Notes: generated by a model not told the origin, from the sequence alone. A stretch of DNA of 64,000 bases from Roseovarius sp. MMSF_3359 (GCF_030733385.1 NZ_JASHJC010000008.1:1-64000), one strand, 5' to 3'. Counted from the stretch's first letter, positions 53,088 to 62,511 are shown. Made by a program: numbers and translations.

Positions 53088-53161
53088 GGCGAGTTGGCGG
53101 AGTGGTGACGCAGCGGATTGCAAATCCGTGTACACCGGTTCGATTCCGGTACTCGCCTCCA
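53088..53161 (+). tRNA. tRNA-Cys(GCA)
   Basis: Acceptor stem GGCGAGT (53088-53094) pairs with ACTCGCC (53151-53157); the anticodon loop TTGCAAA gives GCA; T-arm ACCGGTTCGATTCCGGT; discriminator T and encoded CCA (53159-53161). Reads UGC/UGU. Between here and 53416 there is no gene. Confidence 0.97.
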
Positions 53162-53416
53162 TTAAAAATCAATGACTTGGATATCTTTTTCGTTGACGGT
53201 AGCCCGGCTAGGCAAGCTCTCGCTTCACCGGCAATCCTGTGCCGCGGGTGATTTTTGATCGCTGGTGTCATCTCCTATCAGCAAGGTCTCACAGGAAATC
53301 GGTTGTTCCGTGACCTCCTGCCTAAAGGTGGAGCCAAAACGCAGAAGGCAGGTTTATCCTGTTCTGGGAAGCTTCGCGGCGATGCGGAGTTGGGGGGCTT
53401 TAATCAGAACCCCCCT
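53162..53416. other. Intergenic region after tRNA-Cys
   Basis: No gene found. CCTGCCT (53319-53325) and AGGCAGG (53346-53352) form a 7-bp inverted repeat, and the terminator-like arms near 53392-53415 close the region. Confidence 0.5.
53392..53415 (-). terminator. Terminator-like hairpin after the polyamine operon
   Basis: GGGGGG (53392-53397) and CCCCCC (53410-53415) form a 6-bp stem with a 12-base loop, one base past the stop of the aminotransferase gene on the minus strand. No U-tract follows, so it is only a candidate. Confidence 0.45.
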
Positions 53417-54790
53417 CTAGATGCCTAGTTCACCCGCCACAGTCTGGATACTTTCGCGCAGGATGCCTTCGACGTCCGAGATCATCGCCTCGTCCATGAT
53501 GAGCGTGGGTGACAGGATCAGGATGTTGCCCAAGGCCCGGGCGATCAGGCCCCTTTCCTGGGCCTCCTGTGCCACTTTCGATCCGATCATCGCGTCCGAG
53601 TCAAACTCCTCCCGCGTTTCCTTGTTCTTGACGAACTCGATCCCCATCATGAAATGCGATCCGCGCACTTCGCCGACCATGTCGATATCATCGAGACCCC
53701 GCAGGGCGTTTTCGAAAACCTTGCCCGTCGTCTGGACCCGCTCGGGGATGCCCTCCCGCTCGAGGATGTCGATATTGGCGAGCCCTGCCGCCGCCGCCGC
53801 CGGGTGGCCGGAATAGGTCATGCCGTGCAGGAACATCGCGTCCGGCCCCGAGATCACGTCATGGATTTCACTTGAGATGATCGTCGCCGAGAGCGGCTGA
53901 TAGCCCGATGTCAGACCCTTGGCGGTGGTGATGATGTCCGGCACGCAGTCATAGGCATCCTCTGACGCGAACATATGGCCGAGCCGCCCCCAGGCGGTCA
54001 CCACCTCATCGGCGACATAGGCGATGTCATGCTCGGCAGTAACTTCGCGCATGCGCTTGTGATAGCCCGCCGGTGCGGTGATGACCCCACCCGCGCCCTG
54101 GATCGGTTCGGCAAAGAAAGCACAGATCTTGTCAGCGCCGATCTTCGCGATCGTGTCGAGCATGTCCTGCTCCAGGATTTCGAGGAACTCGGCGTCAGTC
54201 ATCTCGGGCGCTTCGCGGTATTTATGCGGGGCCTTCAGGTGATGCACGAGGCCATCGGCCGCCGTGTGCCAGCCCTCGGAATAGGCCGGCGTGGTCAGCG
54301 CCATCGCCAGATGGGTCGAGCCGTGATAGCCGCCCATGCGCGACAGCACCTGCCGTTTCTCGGGCTTGCCCCTGAGGATGTTGTAGTGATGCAGCATCCG
54401 GACCGCCGTATCGTTCGCCACCGATCCGGAATTGGCAAAATAGACATGGTTGAGCTGCCCCGGTGCGAGGGAGGCCACCTTTTCCGCAAGGGCCGCTGCG
54501 GCGGGGTGGGTGAAGTTGTAGAAGGTCGAATAATAGTCGAGCGTCCTGAGTTGATCGGTGATCGCGTCGATGATCTCGTCGCGGCCATGGCCCACGTTCA
54601 CGCACCAAAGCCCGCCGATCCCGTCGATCAGCTTGTTGCCCTCGCTATCGGTCACATGCGCGCCCTTGGCCGAGACGATCGCGGTGCGTGCGCCGTCCTG
54701 CTTGAGCGCGTTCAGGTTGGCAAAGGATTGGATCAGATGGGTGTCGGATGTCAGCACATCGTCGGTACGGCTTGGAATATCGAGTGTCAT
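53417..54790 (-). CDS. Class III aminotransferase, putrescine/polyamine-pyruvate type
   Basis: A 457-residue PLP enzyme of the omega-amino acid/putrescine:pyruvate aminotransferase group (SpuC-like). PLP-contact elements: GSVANDTAVRM near the N-terminal third, YVADEVVTAWGRLGHMF (Asp for the pyridine N), and the Schiff-base Lys in TTAKGLTSGYQPL, followed by HGMTYSGHPAAAAAG. Being last in the polyamine operon, it most likely transaminates putrescine to 4-aminobutanal with pyruvate. The start ATG overlaps the C-N hydrolase stop by four bases. Confidence 0.9.
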   Translation of the reverse strand: MTLDIPSRTDDVLTSDTHLIQSFANLNALKQDGARTAIVSAKGAHVTDSEGNKLIDGIGGLWCVNVGHGRDEIIDAITDQLRTLDYYSTFYNFTHPAAAALAEKVASLAPGQLNHVYFANSGSVANDTAVRMLHHYNILRGKPEKRQVLSRMGGYHGSTHLAMALTTPAYSEGWHTAADGLVHHLKAPHKYREAPEMTDAEFLEILEQDMLDTIAKIGADKICAFFAEPIQGAGGVITAPAGYHKRMREVTAEHDIAYVADEVVTAWGRLGHMFASEDAYDCVPDIITTAKGLTSGYQPLSATIISSEIHDVISGPDAMFLHGMTYSGHPAAAAAGLANIDILEREGIPERVQTTGKVFENALRGLDDIDMVGEVRGSHFMMGIEFVKNKETREEFDSDAMIGSKVAQEAQERGLIARALGNILILSPTLIMDEAMISDVEGILRESIQTVAGELGI

Positions 54791-55554
54791 TCTGGGATCT
54801 CCCTGTAGTCGGCCAGTTGCGTCGAAAGCAGGGCCGGGTCGGCATCATGGGCGATGTCGGTCACGATGAGGGTTTCGGTGGTATGGGCCGCGGCAAGCAC
54901 ACTGCCGTCGGGGGCGGCAACAAGAGAATGACCGCCAAAAAGCAGGTCCCCTTCCGTGCCGCAGTAATTGGCATAGGCAATGGTCACCGCATGGGTGTAG
55001 GCCTGCGCCGGAACGGTCAGGCGCGAGACGTTTTCGAACCCGGCGGGGTTGGCCGTCGGGACAAGCACAAGGTCCACGCCCTTGCGGGCCAGCGCCTGCA
55101 GATGATGGGAAAACTCGACATCATAGCAGATCATCAAGGCGCAGGTACGGCCATCGAATTCGAAGAGGCTATAGGCGTCACCGAAGGCAAAACTGGCCTT
55201 TTCCATCGGACCGAAAAGCTGCACCTTGCGGTAATGCGCCAGCACGGCGCCATCGGGACCAAATGCCGTTGCGGCGTTGTAGACCGCATCCCCGTCCCGC
55301 TCGGCCCAGCCGATGGTCAGCCCGCACCCCGAGGCGCGGGCCATTTCCGCCAGGCGGTTGCACCAGTCCCCGCCCCGGGGCTGAGACTGGCCAAGGTGCA
55401 GGGCGGGCTGATTGTAGCCCGGCAGGTAAAGTTCGGGGAAGGTGACCATGCGAGCACCGGCTCGGGCCGCAGCATCAAGCTGCTGGCGGATCCGCGCAAG
55501 ACCCGCCTCCGCGTCGCCCCCTGTGGGTGGCCCCTGGTATATCCCGATCTTCAT
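54787..55554 (-). CDS. Carbon-nitrogen hydrolase (nitrilase superfamily)
   Basis: A 255-residue nitrilase-superfamily amidohydrolase with the Glu-Lys-Cys triad: E41 in FPELYLPGY, K109 in YRKVQLFGPME and the nucleophile Cys in LMICYDVEFSHH. In a polyamine operon the likely substrate is an N-carbamoyl or gamma-glutamyl amide, such as N-carbamoylputrescine (AguB-like); exact specificity is not readable. It lies between the binding-protein gene and the aminotransferase, with 16 bases to the former and a four-base overlap to the latter. Confidence 0.87.
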   Translation of the reverse strand: MKIGIYQGPPTGGDAEAGLARIRQQLDAAARAGARMVTFPELYLPGYNQPALHLGQSQPRGGDWCNRLAEMARASGCGLTIGWAERDGDAVYNAATAFGPDGAVLAHYRKVQLFGPMEKASFAFGDAYSLFEFDGRTCALMICYDVEFSHHLQALARKGVDLVLVPTANPAGFENVSRLTVPAQAYTHAVTIAYANYCGTEGDLLFGGHSLVAAPDGSVLAAAHTTETLIVTDIAHDADPALLSTQLADYREIPE

Positions 55555-55570
55555 CTGCCGAGGCGCCTTG

Positions 55571-56605
55571 TCACTTCTTCAGGTTGGTCCAGATCTGGTC
55601 ATAGACCTTCTGGGTTTCCTGGTCGCAGACCTCGACAAAGACGGTGTTGATCCCCTCTGGCGGGTTCTGCTCGGGCATGGTCTTGAGAACCTCGTCGATA
55701 TGATCCTCGGCCCCTTTTACCCCGGACTTGTAGCGCGCGAAGTTGGTCACGGCGCCCATGTTTTCGGGCTCCAGCAGGAAGTCCATGAACTTCAGGGCAT
55801 TGTCGCGGTTGGGCGCATCCTTGAGCAGGACGACATTGTCCATCCAGACGATCAAGCCCTGGCTCGGATAGGCATATTCGACATTCGCGCCCTCTTCACG
55901 CGCCTTGGCACCAAACCCGTTCCAGATCATGCCCGCCGCCGCATCGCCGGAAACGAGCACGTCCTTGGCGGTGTCCGAGTTGAACGACACCCAATTCTCT
56001 TTCGATGCCTGCAACAGATCATTGAGCGCCTGGAGCTGATCGCGGTCCTGGGTGCATTGCGGCACGTCAAGATGCAGGGAGGCGAGCAACATCACCTCAC
56101 CCTGACTGTCGAGGATGTTGATCTTGCCGGCCAGCTCGGCAGGCGGGTTGAAGATGATATCGGTGGTGTTGATGTCGCCCTGATAAGTGTCGCGGTTGAC
56201 CATGAAGGAGGTCGACCCCCACTGGTACGGGATCGAGCTTGCCCGGCCCGGATCGAAGCTGGGGTCGGCCCATTCCTCGGCGATGTTGCCGGCATTGGCC
56301 AATTCACCCTCAGCGATGGTATCGAGCATCCCCTCACCGGCCATGATCTTGACCATGTAATCGCCCGGCACGGCCAGGTCATAGGTGCCGATACCGCCCG
56401 CCTTGAGCGAGGCGAGCAGCGATTCATTGGAATCGAACGTGTCCATGACCACATCGATGCCGGTCTCGGCGGTGAACTTGTCCAGCAATTCCTGCGGGAT
56501 GTATTCAAACCAGTGGTAGAGCACCACCTGCCCTTCGGCGTGGGCGGCTTGCGCACCGATGCTGAGCGCCAGGGCCGCAGCGGTTGTTTTCAGCAGATTT
56601 TTCAT
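55571..56605 (-). CDS. potF: Polyamine ABC transporter substrate-binding protein (PotF/PotD-like)
   Basis: A 344-residue periplasmic binding protein from ATG 56605, preceded by AAGGAGGT at ideal spacing. Residues 1-23 are a signal peptide (TTAAALALSIGAQAAHAEG). The mature part starts VVLYHWFEYIP and has TFDSNESLLASLKAGGIGTYDLAVP and AAAGMIWNGFGAKAREE, as in PotF/PotD. It binds putrescine or spermidine; the PotF-like sequence favours putrescine. It follows the two permease genes in the transcript and precedes the C-N hydrolase. Confidence 0.9.
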   Translation of the reverse strand: MKNLLKTTAAALALSIGAQAAHAEGQVVLYHWFEYIPQELLDKFTAETGIDVVMDTFDSNESLLASLKAGGIGTYDLAVPGDYMVKIMAGEGMLDTIAEGELANAGNIAEEWADPSFDPGRASSIPYQWGSTSFMVNRDTYQGDINTTDIIFNPPAELAGKINILDSQGEVMLLASLHLDVPQCTQDRDQLQALNDLLQASKENWVSFNSDTAKDVLVSGDAAAGMIWNGFGAKAREEGANVEYAYPSQGLIVWMDNVVLLKDAPNRDNALKFMDFLLEPENMGAVTNFARYKSGVKGAEDHIDEVLKTMPEQNPPEGINTVFVEVCDQETQKVYDQIWTNLKK

Positions 56606-56624
56606 AGTTACCTCCTTGTTTTGG

Positions 56625-57434
56625 TTATTTGGCATTGTCCGATTTGCTGATGAAATATGAGATCGTGACCATGACGACCGACACCGCAAGAAGCATGGTC
56701 GAGATGGCCATGATGTTGGGTTTGATCCCCTGCTTGACCGCACCGAAGATCGCCGTCGGCAGTGTCTCGACCCCGGCGCCCTTGACGAAATTCGTGATGA
56801 TGAAGTCGTCGAGCGAAATGATAAAGGCCAGCAGGAACCCCGAGATGATCCCCGGCATCATGAGCGGCAGGAGGATCTTGGTGAATGCCTGCCGCCTGGT
56901 CGCGTAAAGGTCCATCGCAGCCTGTTCGTAGCTGTCTTCGATCCCCTGCATCCGCGCGGAAATCGGCATGTAGGCAAAGGGGATGCAAAACGCGATATGG
57001 GCCAGAAGGATCGTCGTGTAGCCCCGCACGAAGCCGATCGAGTTGAAGAAGATCAGCGTCGCCACGGCGGTCACGATTTCCGGCACCATCAGCGGCAGGG
57101 AGATCAGCCCGAAAGACAGCGTGCGCAGCCGGAAGGTGCCGCTCCGGATCATGCCGGTGGCCGCCAGGGTGGCGATGGTTGTCGCCGTGGTTGCGGCGAT
57201 CAGTGCGATGGTGAAACTGTTCCACGCCGCCCGCTTGTACTTGTCGGCTTCGACGCCGGTGAACACATCGACATACCACCTGAGGCTCACCCCTTCCCAG
57301 TTGGTGATCGAGTTGCTGGCGTTGAAGGAATAGACCGTAACGACAATGAGCGGCGCATAAAGCAGTGTGAGGCACAGGATCGTCATCGGCAAAAAGCCGG
57401 GATAGCGCCGGATATCATGGGTGCGACGGGCCAT
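56625..57434 (-). CDS. potI: Polyamine ABC transporter permease (PotI-like)
   Basis: A 269-residue permease with about six membrane helices, starting [17 protein letters not shown] at 57434, which overlaps the stop of the upstream permease. The EAA loop is [21 protein letters not shown] near residue 165. It forms the channel with the PotH-like subunit. Frames extend upstream but are antisense or in the neighbouring gene. Confidence 0.9.
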   Translation of the reverse strand: MARRTHDIRRYPGFLPMTILCLTLLYAPLIVVTVYSFNASNSITNWEGVSLRWYVDVFTGVEADKYKRAAWNSFTIALIAATTATTIATLAATGMIRSGTFRLRTLSFGLISLPLMVPEIVTAVATLIFFNSIGFVRGYTTILLAHIAFCIPFAYMPISARMQGIEDSYEQAAMDLYATRRQAFTKILLPLMMPGIISGFLLAFIISLDDFIITNFVKGAGVETLPTAIFGAVKQGIKPNIMAISTMLLAVSVVMVTISYFISKSDNAK

Positions 57435-58363
57435 CAGCCGGCTCCCTTCTGCGCCCGCGCCTGCTGGCGGGCGAGGATCAGCAGGATGATTAAGACCATG
57501 GTCAGAAGTATCATCGCCGATGCCGCGCCAAAGGGCCAATTACCGGCGTTGCCTTTGAACTGCTCTTCGATGAGCGAGCCGATCATGAAATTCTTGGCGC
57601 CGCCCAGAAGATCCGGCGCGAGGAACGAGCCGAGCGAGGGGACAAAGACCAGGATGCAGCCCGCGATGACCCCCGGCTTGACCGCCGGCAGCAGCACGCG
57701 GCGCAGGGTGGTCCATTTGCTGGCGTAAAGGTCGGCGGCCGCTTCGGACAGGGTGAAATTGTAGCGTTCGACCGAGGCATAGATCGGCAACACCATGAAC
57801 GGCAGGTAGGAATAGAACAGCCCCAGTTGCACCGCGAAATTGGTATTCACGATCCGCAGGGGATCGTCGATCAGGCCGGTCGCAAGCAGCAGGTCGTTAA
57901 GCGGCCCCTGGTCGCGCAGCACGAATTTCATCGACACGGTCCGGATCAGCAGGTTGACCCAATAGGGGATCGTGATGAGAAACACCCAGAGCGGGCGCAC
58001 ACGCTCGGGCCGGGTCGCGATGAAATAGGCCGTCGGGAACCCGATCACGAGGCTCAGAATCGTGGCGGCACCGGCCTGCCAGATCGAGCGCCAGAAGATG
58101 TTGATATAGGTCCATTCGATGGCGCAAGGTTCGTCCCCGAAAAGGCCCCTGTTGCAGAAGAACTGGTCATAGGCCGCAAGCGAGAATTCCCAGATCACCC
58201 CGCCGCGGAATTCCTTGGTCAGGAAGGAATAGACCAGCATCATCGCGACCGGTGCCAGCACGAGGATGGTCAGCACCGCCCAGGCGGGCAGTAAAAGCCA
58301 TGTCCGTGCCTCCTTGTAGGTGTCGGAGCGGGCCGAGCCGCCGGATGCCGCGCCTGCCGCCAT
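57434..58363 (-). CDS. potH: Polyamine ABC transporter permease (PotH-like)
   Basis: A 309-residue permease with six or so membrane helices and the EAA loop [21 protein letters not shown] near residue 215. A PotH/PotB-type large extracytoplasmic insertion (residues about 60-95, [14 protein letters not shown]) is present. Start codon overlaps the ATPase stop (58363), and its stop overlaps the PotI start, so three membrane/ATPase genes are translationally coupled. Confidence 0.9.
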   Translation of the reverse strand: MAAGAASGGSARSDTYKEARTWLLLPAWAVLTILVLAPVAMMLVYSFLTKEFRGGVIWEFSLAAYDQFFCNRGLFGDEPCAIEWTYINIFWRSIWQAGAATILSLVIGFPTAYFIATRPERVRPLWVFLITIPYWVNLLIRTVSMKFVLRDQGPLNDLLLATGLIDDPLRIVNTNFAVQLGLFYSYLPFMVLPIYASVERYNFTLSEAAADLYASKWTTLRRVLLPAVKPGVIAGCILVFVPSLGSFLAPDLLGGAKNFMIGSLIEEQFKGNAGNWPFGAASAMILLTMVLIILLILARQQARAQKGAG

Positions 58364-59466
58364 CAGTCCACCAGGAGGCGCGCGGCCCCCGCCTCCATGT
58401 TGACATGAACCGCGCGGCCTGGCTCGAAAATGCGGGCATTGCCGCGGTCCGAATTCGATGAGCGCACGGTGATGTCGGGGCCTTCGCGCAGGGCGACGAT
58501 GGTCTGGATATCCGTGCCGACAAAGATGTTGTCGCGGACGGTGCCTTCGAGGCTTTGTGCCTCCGTCGGCCCGTCAGACAGGAAAAGGCGTTCTGGCCGG
58601 ATCGACATGTGGACATGGGCGCCCTGCCCGATCCCCTCGACCGCATCGCAACTAAGGATGTAGCCACCACCAAGATCGCAGGTCGCGCGGTCGTCCTTGA
58701 CCTCGTTGACGGACACTTCGAGCAGGTTCGTCTCGCCGATGAAATCCGCGACAAAGACGTTATGCGGCGCCTCGTAGATATCGCGCGCGGCGCCCAGTTG
58801 CTGCAATCGCCCATCGGACATGACCGCGATGCGGTCCGACATGGTCAGGGCCTCTTCCTGATCGTGGGTTACGAAGATGAAGGTGATCCCGGTTTCGCGC
58901 TGGAGCGCCTTCAACTCGTACCGCATCGCCTGGCGCAGCTTGAGATCAAGCGCAGAAAGCGGCTCATCGAGAAGCAGCACCTTGGGTTGCGGCGCCAGCG
59001 CACGGGCCAGCGCGACGCGCTGCTGCTGACCGCCCGAAAGCTGCGAGGGCTGCCGGTCGGCAAAGCGCGAGAGCTGCACCAGTTCGAGCATCTCGCCCGC
59101 CCGCGCCCGCGCCTCGGCTTTCGAGCGCCCGAGCATTTCAAGCCCGAAGGCCACGTTGTCCGTCACACTCATATGCGGAAAAAGCGCGTAGTTCTGAAAG
59201 ACCGTGTTGACGGGCCGCTTGTTGGGCGGCAGCGTTTCGATCTCGTCCCCGAAGAGATAGATCTCCCCTTCGGTCACGTCCTCGAACCCCGCAATCATGC
59301 GCAAAAGCGTGGTCTTGCCGCATCCCGACGGGCCAAGCAACGTGAAGAATTCATTATCCGCAATGGTGAGCGAGATATCCCGCAGCGCCGTGAATGTGCC
59401 GTAGCGTTTCGTGACGTGGTCGATACTGACCGCAACAGTATCGGCCGCTGACGCTGTATTTCCCAT
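58363..59466 (-). CDS. potG: Polyamine ABC transporter ATP-binding protein (PotG/PotA-like)
   Basis: A 367-residue ATPase with Walker A GPSGCGKTTL (about residues 45-54), signature LSGGQQQRVALARAL, Walker B VLLLDEPLSALD, and a C-terminal TOBE domain (from about 270, MSIRPERLFLS). It energises polyamine import. First gene of the operon; its start lies 50 bases from the GGGGTATATACCCC palindrome, and a half-site TATACCCC (59471-59478) sits right at the leader. Confidence 0.92.
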   Translation of the reverse strand: MGNTASAADTVAVSIDHVTKRYGTFTALRDISLTIADNEFFTLLGPSGCGKTTLLRMIAGFEDVTEGEIYLFGDEIETLPPNKRPVNTVFQNYALFPHMSVTDNVAFGLEMLGRSKAEARARAGEMLELVQLSRFADRQPSQLSGGQQQRVALARALAPQPKVLLLDEPLSALDLKLRQAMRYELKALQRETGITFIFVTHDQEEALTMSDRIAVMSDGRLQQLGAARDIYEAPHNVFVADFIGETNLLEVSVNEVKDDRATCDLGGGYILSCDAVEGIGQGAHVHMSIRPERLFLSDGPTEAQSLEGTVRDNIFVGTDIQTIVALREGPDITVRSSNSDRGNARIFEPGRAVHVNMEAGAARLLVD

Positions 59467-59515
59467 TGCCTATACCCCCTAAAGCGGCAAGATTAGGTTA
59501 AGAACTTCTATGAGA

Positions 59516-59529
59516 GGGGTATATACCCC
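59516..59529. promoter_or_regulatory. Perfect palindrome GGGGTATATACCCC, candidate LuxR-family operator
   Basis: Fourteen-base perfect palindrome at 59516-59529. Half-sites recur nearby: TATACCCC at 59471-59478 and GGTATA at 59536-59541. The array lies between the divergent polyamine operon (start 59466) and LuxR-type gene (start 59543), so it probably coordinates both. One dimeric regulator binding in the centre and half-site assistance on each side would fit. Confidence 0.65.
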
Positions 59530-59542
59530 CGGAGTGGTATAG

Positions 59543-60331
59543 ATGGATACGCCCACCCCCGCCGAAACCCACCTGGCGCAGACCATTGACGCGCTTGGAC
59601 AGGCCGATTTCACCGAGGCGATGAACCGGTGGCTGCAGGCCGAAATCCGTCAGGATAATTGCACCATCCTGGCCTATTTCGACGGGCGCCGCCCCCTGTC
59701 GCTGTCGCGGAGCGCGACGACCAACGCGGTCCACAGGAATTTCGAAAAGACCTATGTTGCAGGTGCTTACCTGCTGGACCCGTTCCACAACCTGCATGTC
59801 AACCGGGCGGCGGCGGGCGTTTACCGGCTGTCGGACATCGCGCCGGATCAATTCCATCGCAACCCCTATTTCCTCGACTATTATTCGGCCACCACCCTGC
59901 TGGATGAAATCGCCTTTGTCACCTATCCGGCCCGCGATATCTCGCTGCATATTTGTCTTGGCCGCGACCGAAGCTCCAAATCACGCTTCAATTCGAAGGA
60001 GTTGGCAACAGCGCATCGGATTGCGCCTATCGTCCTGTCGCTCGCCAACCGTCAATGGGCGGGCCTCGCGGCGCAAGGTGATTATTCCGACACCGCCGTG
60101 ACCGACCGCCTTGTTGCCTCGCTGGCGCGAACCCATGGCATCAAGCTCAGCCAGCGCCAGGCGGAAGTGGCCTTTTTCATCCTGCGCGGTCATTCATCCG
60201 TGTCAATCGGGCTCACGCTCGGGGTCAGCCCGCAAACGGTGAAAGTCTTCCGCAAGCAGCTTTACCGGAAATGCGCGATCAGCTCACAAGCGGAGCTGTT
60301 TCGCCTGATGCTGCCATTGCTGAGCGAGTGA
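59543..60331 (+). CDS. LuxR-family transcriptional regulator
   Basis: A 262-residue regulator with a C-terminal LuxR/FixJ HTH (residues about 200-258, LSQRQAEVAFFILRGHSSVS and LGVSPQTVKVFRKQLYRK) and an N-terminal sensor region (about 20-180, VAGAYLLDPFHNLHVNRAAAG) without clear AHL-binding hallmarks. GGAG lies eight bases upstream. No luxI synthase is near, so an orphan LuxR or a polyamine-type sensor is likely. It is divergent from the polyamine operon across the GGGGTATATACCCC palindrome. Confidence 0.87.
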   Translation: MDTPTPAETHLAQTIDALGQADFTEAMNRWLQAEIRQDNCTILAYFDGRRPLSLSRSATTNAVHRNFEKTYVAGAYLLDPFHNLHVNRAAAGVYRLSDIAPDQFHRNPYFLDYYSATTLLDEIAFVTYPARDISLHICLGRDRSSKSRFNSKELATAHRIAPIVLSLANRQWAGLAAQGDYSDTAVTDRLVASLARTHGIKLSQRQAEVAFFILRGHSSVSIGLTLGVSPQTVKVFRKQLYRKCAISSQAELFRLMLPLLSE

Positions 60332-60376
60332 GCCGCCCACCGGGCGGGACGCAAATCGCTGCGTGGTCGCAAACTC

Positions 60377-61369
60377 TTAGCTGGAAACCACCGTCCCCTT
60401 GCCCGCCTGCGCCGCCCGTTGCCGTGCGAGGGTCGCGATGGCGGTGTCCTGCACGCCGGTTCCGGTCAGGTCCGCGATGGTGATATCGCGGTCATTGGCG
60501 CGCCCGGCGGCCTTGCCCGTGACGATATCGCCAATTTCCGGGAATACGTCGTCAGGCGAAAACAACCCGGCCTCGAGCGCGGGCCGCAACTCACCCAGGA
60601 TGGCGGTTTGGGATTGCCGGTCAGGCACATAGAGCGCCGCCCGCGTCAGGCAGGCGGGGTCCAGTTCGCATTTATGCGCCTGATCCGATCCCATGGCGGT
60701 GATATGTTGCCCGTCCTCCAACCAGTCCGACATAAGCACAGGCTGAGCCGCGGGTGTGGTTGTCACCACGATATCGGCCCCCTTGACCGCCTGCGCCGCC
60801 TCGGGCTGCGCCGTTACCTCAATGCCAAGCTCGCGGCGCAACTCATCGGCGGCTTGCTCAGCCTTTGCCGCATCGCGCGCCCAGATCACTGCCCGGGTGA
60901 TGGGCCTCACCAGCGTCAGCGCCTTGAGTTGCAGGCGCGCCTGCATCCCCGCACCAATGATGCAGGCCGATGACGCCTCGGGGCGGGCCAGATGCCGGGC
61001 GGCCACAGCACCGGCGGCGGCGGTCCGAACCTCGGTCAGATAACCATTGTCGAGCAAAACCGCCTCGACCTGGCCGGTCTTGGCGGAGAAAACCACCATG
61101 ATCCCGTTCGTCGATGGCAGGCCCAGGGACGGGTTGTCGTAAAACCCCGGCGACATCTTGATCGTGAAGCTCTCCGCCCCGGCGATATGGGCGGTTTTGA
61201 CATCGACCTCGCCATTGCTCTCGGCGATGGCCATCGACATGATCGGCGGCATCGCGACATTGCCCGCGGACAGGGCCGCAAAGCCCTGCTCGACGCAATC
61301 GACAACCGCCACGTCCAGGGGCACCAGCGCCCGCAAATCCGCTTCGGTCAGAATGTTGATGTCCGGCAT
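60377..61369 (-). CDS. Ornithine cyclodeaminase/mu-crystallin family protein
   Basis: A 330-residue NAD(P)-dependent enzyme of the OCD/mu-crystallin/alanine-dehydrogenase group. The Rossmann motif is IIGAGMQARLQLKAL near residue 138, and TAAAGAVAARHLARP precedes it. NAD-binding and the FTIKMSPGFYDNP segment are as in the family. Activities include ornithine to proline, N-methylalanine dehydrogenase-type or imine reduction. It is followed on the minus strand by nothing and preceded by a SAM methyltransferase 48 bases away, a combination that suggests metabolism of an N-methylated or cyclic amino acid. Confidence 0.85.
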   Translation of the reverse strand: MPDINILTEADLRALVPLDVAVVDCVEQGFAALSAGNVAMPPIMSMAIAESNGEVDVKTAHIAGAESFTIKMSPGFYDNPSLGLPSTNGIMVVFSAKTGQVEAVLLDNGYLTEVRTAAAGAVAARHLARPEASSACIIGAGMQARLQLKALTLVRPITRAVIWARDAAKAEQAADELRRELGIEVTAQPEAAQAVKGADIVVTTTPAAQPVLMSDWLEDGQHITAMGSDQAHKCELDPACLTRAALYVPDRQSQTAILGELRPALEAGLFSPDDVFPEIGDIVTGKAAGRANDRDITIADLTGTGVQDTAIATLARQRAAQAGKGTVVSS

Positions 61370-61417
61370 CGCTCTCCCCCTGCTATCACGGCACCCTAAT
61401 GTCCATGGCGCACCCCG

Positions 61418-62302
61418 TCACCCGGCGGATGCCGCGACGGGCGAGACCGGCCAGTTTGCCACCGGGGTCGCCTCCGCCGCCGGGCGGGCCAGGAAAAGCT
61501 GCGCATGGAAATAGCCGGTTGTTTCATACCCGTCGGTCTTGTGGCCCCGCGCTTCGGCATTGGCGATGGCGCGGGCCTGTTCGTCGGCATCGGCAAACCG
61601 GCGGTGCCGAAACGGCGGCACATCGAGTGCCTCGACCGTCAGGCCATGACCGGCCATGATTTCCATCGCCTCGGCGGTGTCATTGCCGCGGATCGGGGCC
61701 GTGATGACCCAAGGCGCGCGCGCCCCTGCCCCGCTCAACACCCGGTCGAGTGCGGCGGGCAGCATATGGGCCACGCTGCCGCATTCGATCACGAGGTCGG
61801 TCGCGGCCAGCGCCTCCTGCAAGGCCGGGCTCGGCGCATCCGCCTGGAGGTTTTCGGGGAAAACTTCATCAAAAATGCCCACCGCACGGGCATAGTCGAG
61901 CGCCTTGTCGGCAATGTCGATGCCAAAACTCCGGTCCTCCTGATCCCCGCGGCGATGCCCGGCGAACCAGTCGCGGTCGGCGGCGATCACCGCCTCAGAG
62001 GTGGCATCGTCAAACCACGGATCGCGGTACCGGGTCAGCACGTCGTCCAATGACACCTCATGGCGCGTGAGCGCCCCGCCAATACCATAGCCGCTGGCGA
62101 AATCCATCACCCCGGCGGAGGTGAGCCCCCGCACCCGCTTGAGTTCGGCCAGGACCGCCCGGAACGCCGCTGCCGCATAATGCGCCGTGCGGAACCCCGC
62201 ATGATCCATCGCCCGGTAATAGGCGCGGCAATCCGGCAGGTTATAGATATCGTCAAAAATGGTGACGATCTTTTGCGCGCGCTCGCCCTGGTTCTCGATC
62301 AT
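61418..62302 (-). CDS. SAM-dependent methyltransferase-like protein
   Basis: A 294-residue protein from ATG 62302 (MIENQGERAQKIVTIF); longer frames to 62554 run into the divergent region. The SAM-binding motif VMDFASGYGIGGALTR (about residues 65-80) and a second motif FGIDIADKALDYAR are typical of class I methyltransferases; CGSVAHMLPAALDRVL is motif IV-like. It is likely co-transcribed with the OCD-family gene. Substrate not readable. The divergent transporter gene starts at 62512. Confidence 0.8.
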   Translation of the reverse strand: MIENQGERAQKIVTIFDDIYNLPDCRAYYRAMDHAGFRTAHYAAAAFRAVLAELKRVRGLTSAGVMDFASGYGIGGALTRHEVSLDDVLTRYRDPWFDDATSEAVIAADRDWFAGHRRGDQEDRSFGIDIADKALDYARAVGIFDEVFPENLQADAPSPALQEALAATDLVIECGSVAHMLPAALDRVLSGAGARAPWVITAPIRGNDTAEAMEIMAGHGLTVEALDVPPFRHRRFADADEQARAIANAEARGHKTDGYETTGYFHAQLFLARPAAEATPVANWPVSPVAASAG

Positions 62303-62432
62303 TGTTTCTGGCCCTAATCCTATTCGGTCAAACTTGCAGTCAGACGCATATAGGCACAAGCGCAAATCACCCCATCGGGTATGTCGGTCAATCGCAGAGT
62401 TGTGAATTCCCGCAAGGGTTGAAACACGTTTG

Positions 62433-62450
62433 CGTTCCCTGACCGGAACG
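62433..62450. promoter_or_regulatory. Inverted repeat CGTTCC-CTGACC-GGAACG upstream of the first EamA gene
   Basis: CGTTCC (62433-62438) and GGAACG (62445-62450) are exact reverse complements around CTGACC. The same spacer and a variant with a compensating change occur before the second EamA gene (63653-63670). It lies 61 bases upstream of the first EamA start. Confidence 0.55.
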
Positions 62451-62511
62451 TGAGGCCATCGTGACCCCGGGCGGTTGTAGGCTGCTCTCAACGCCATCGG
62501 GGACAGTTCAG

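Noticed and set aside
53074-53162. Short minus-strand frames across tRNA-Cys (starting MEASTGIEPV)
   Set aside because: These are the well-known tRNA antisense shadow and not real proteins.
60377-61369. Ectoine-utilisation gene eutC for the OCD-family protein
   Set aside because: None of the other ectoine degradation genes is adjacent; family membership alone does not decide.
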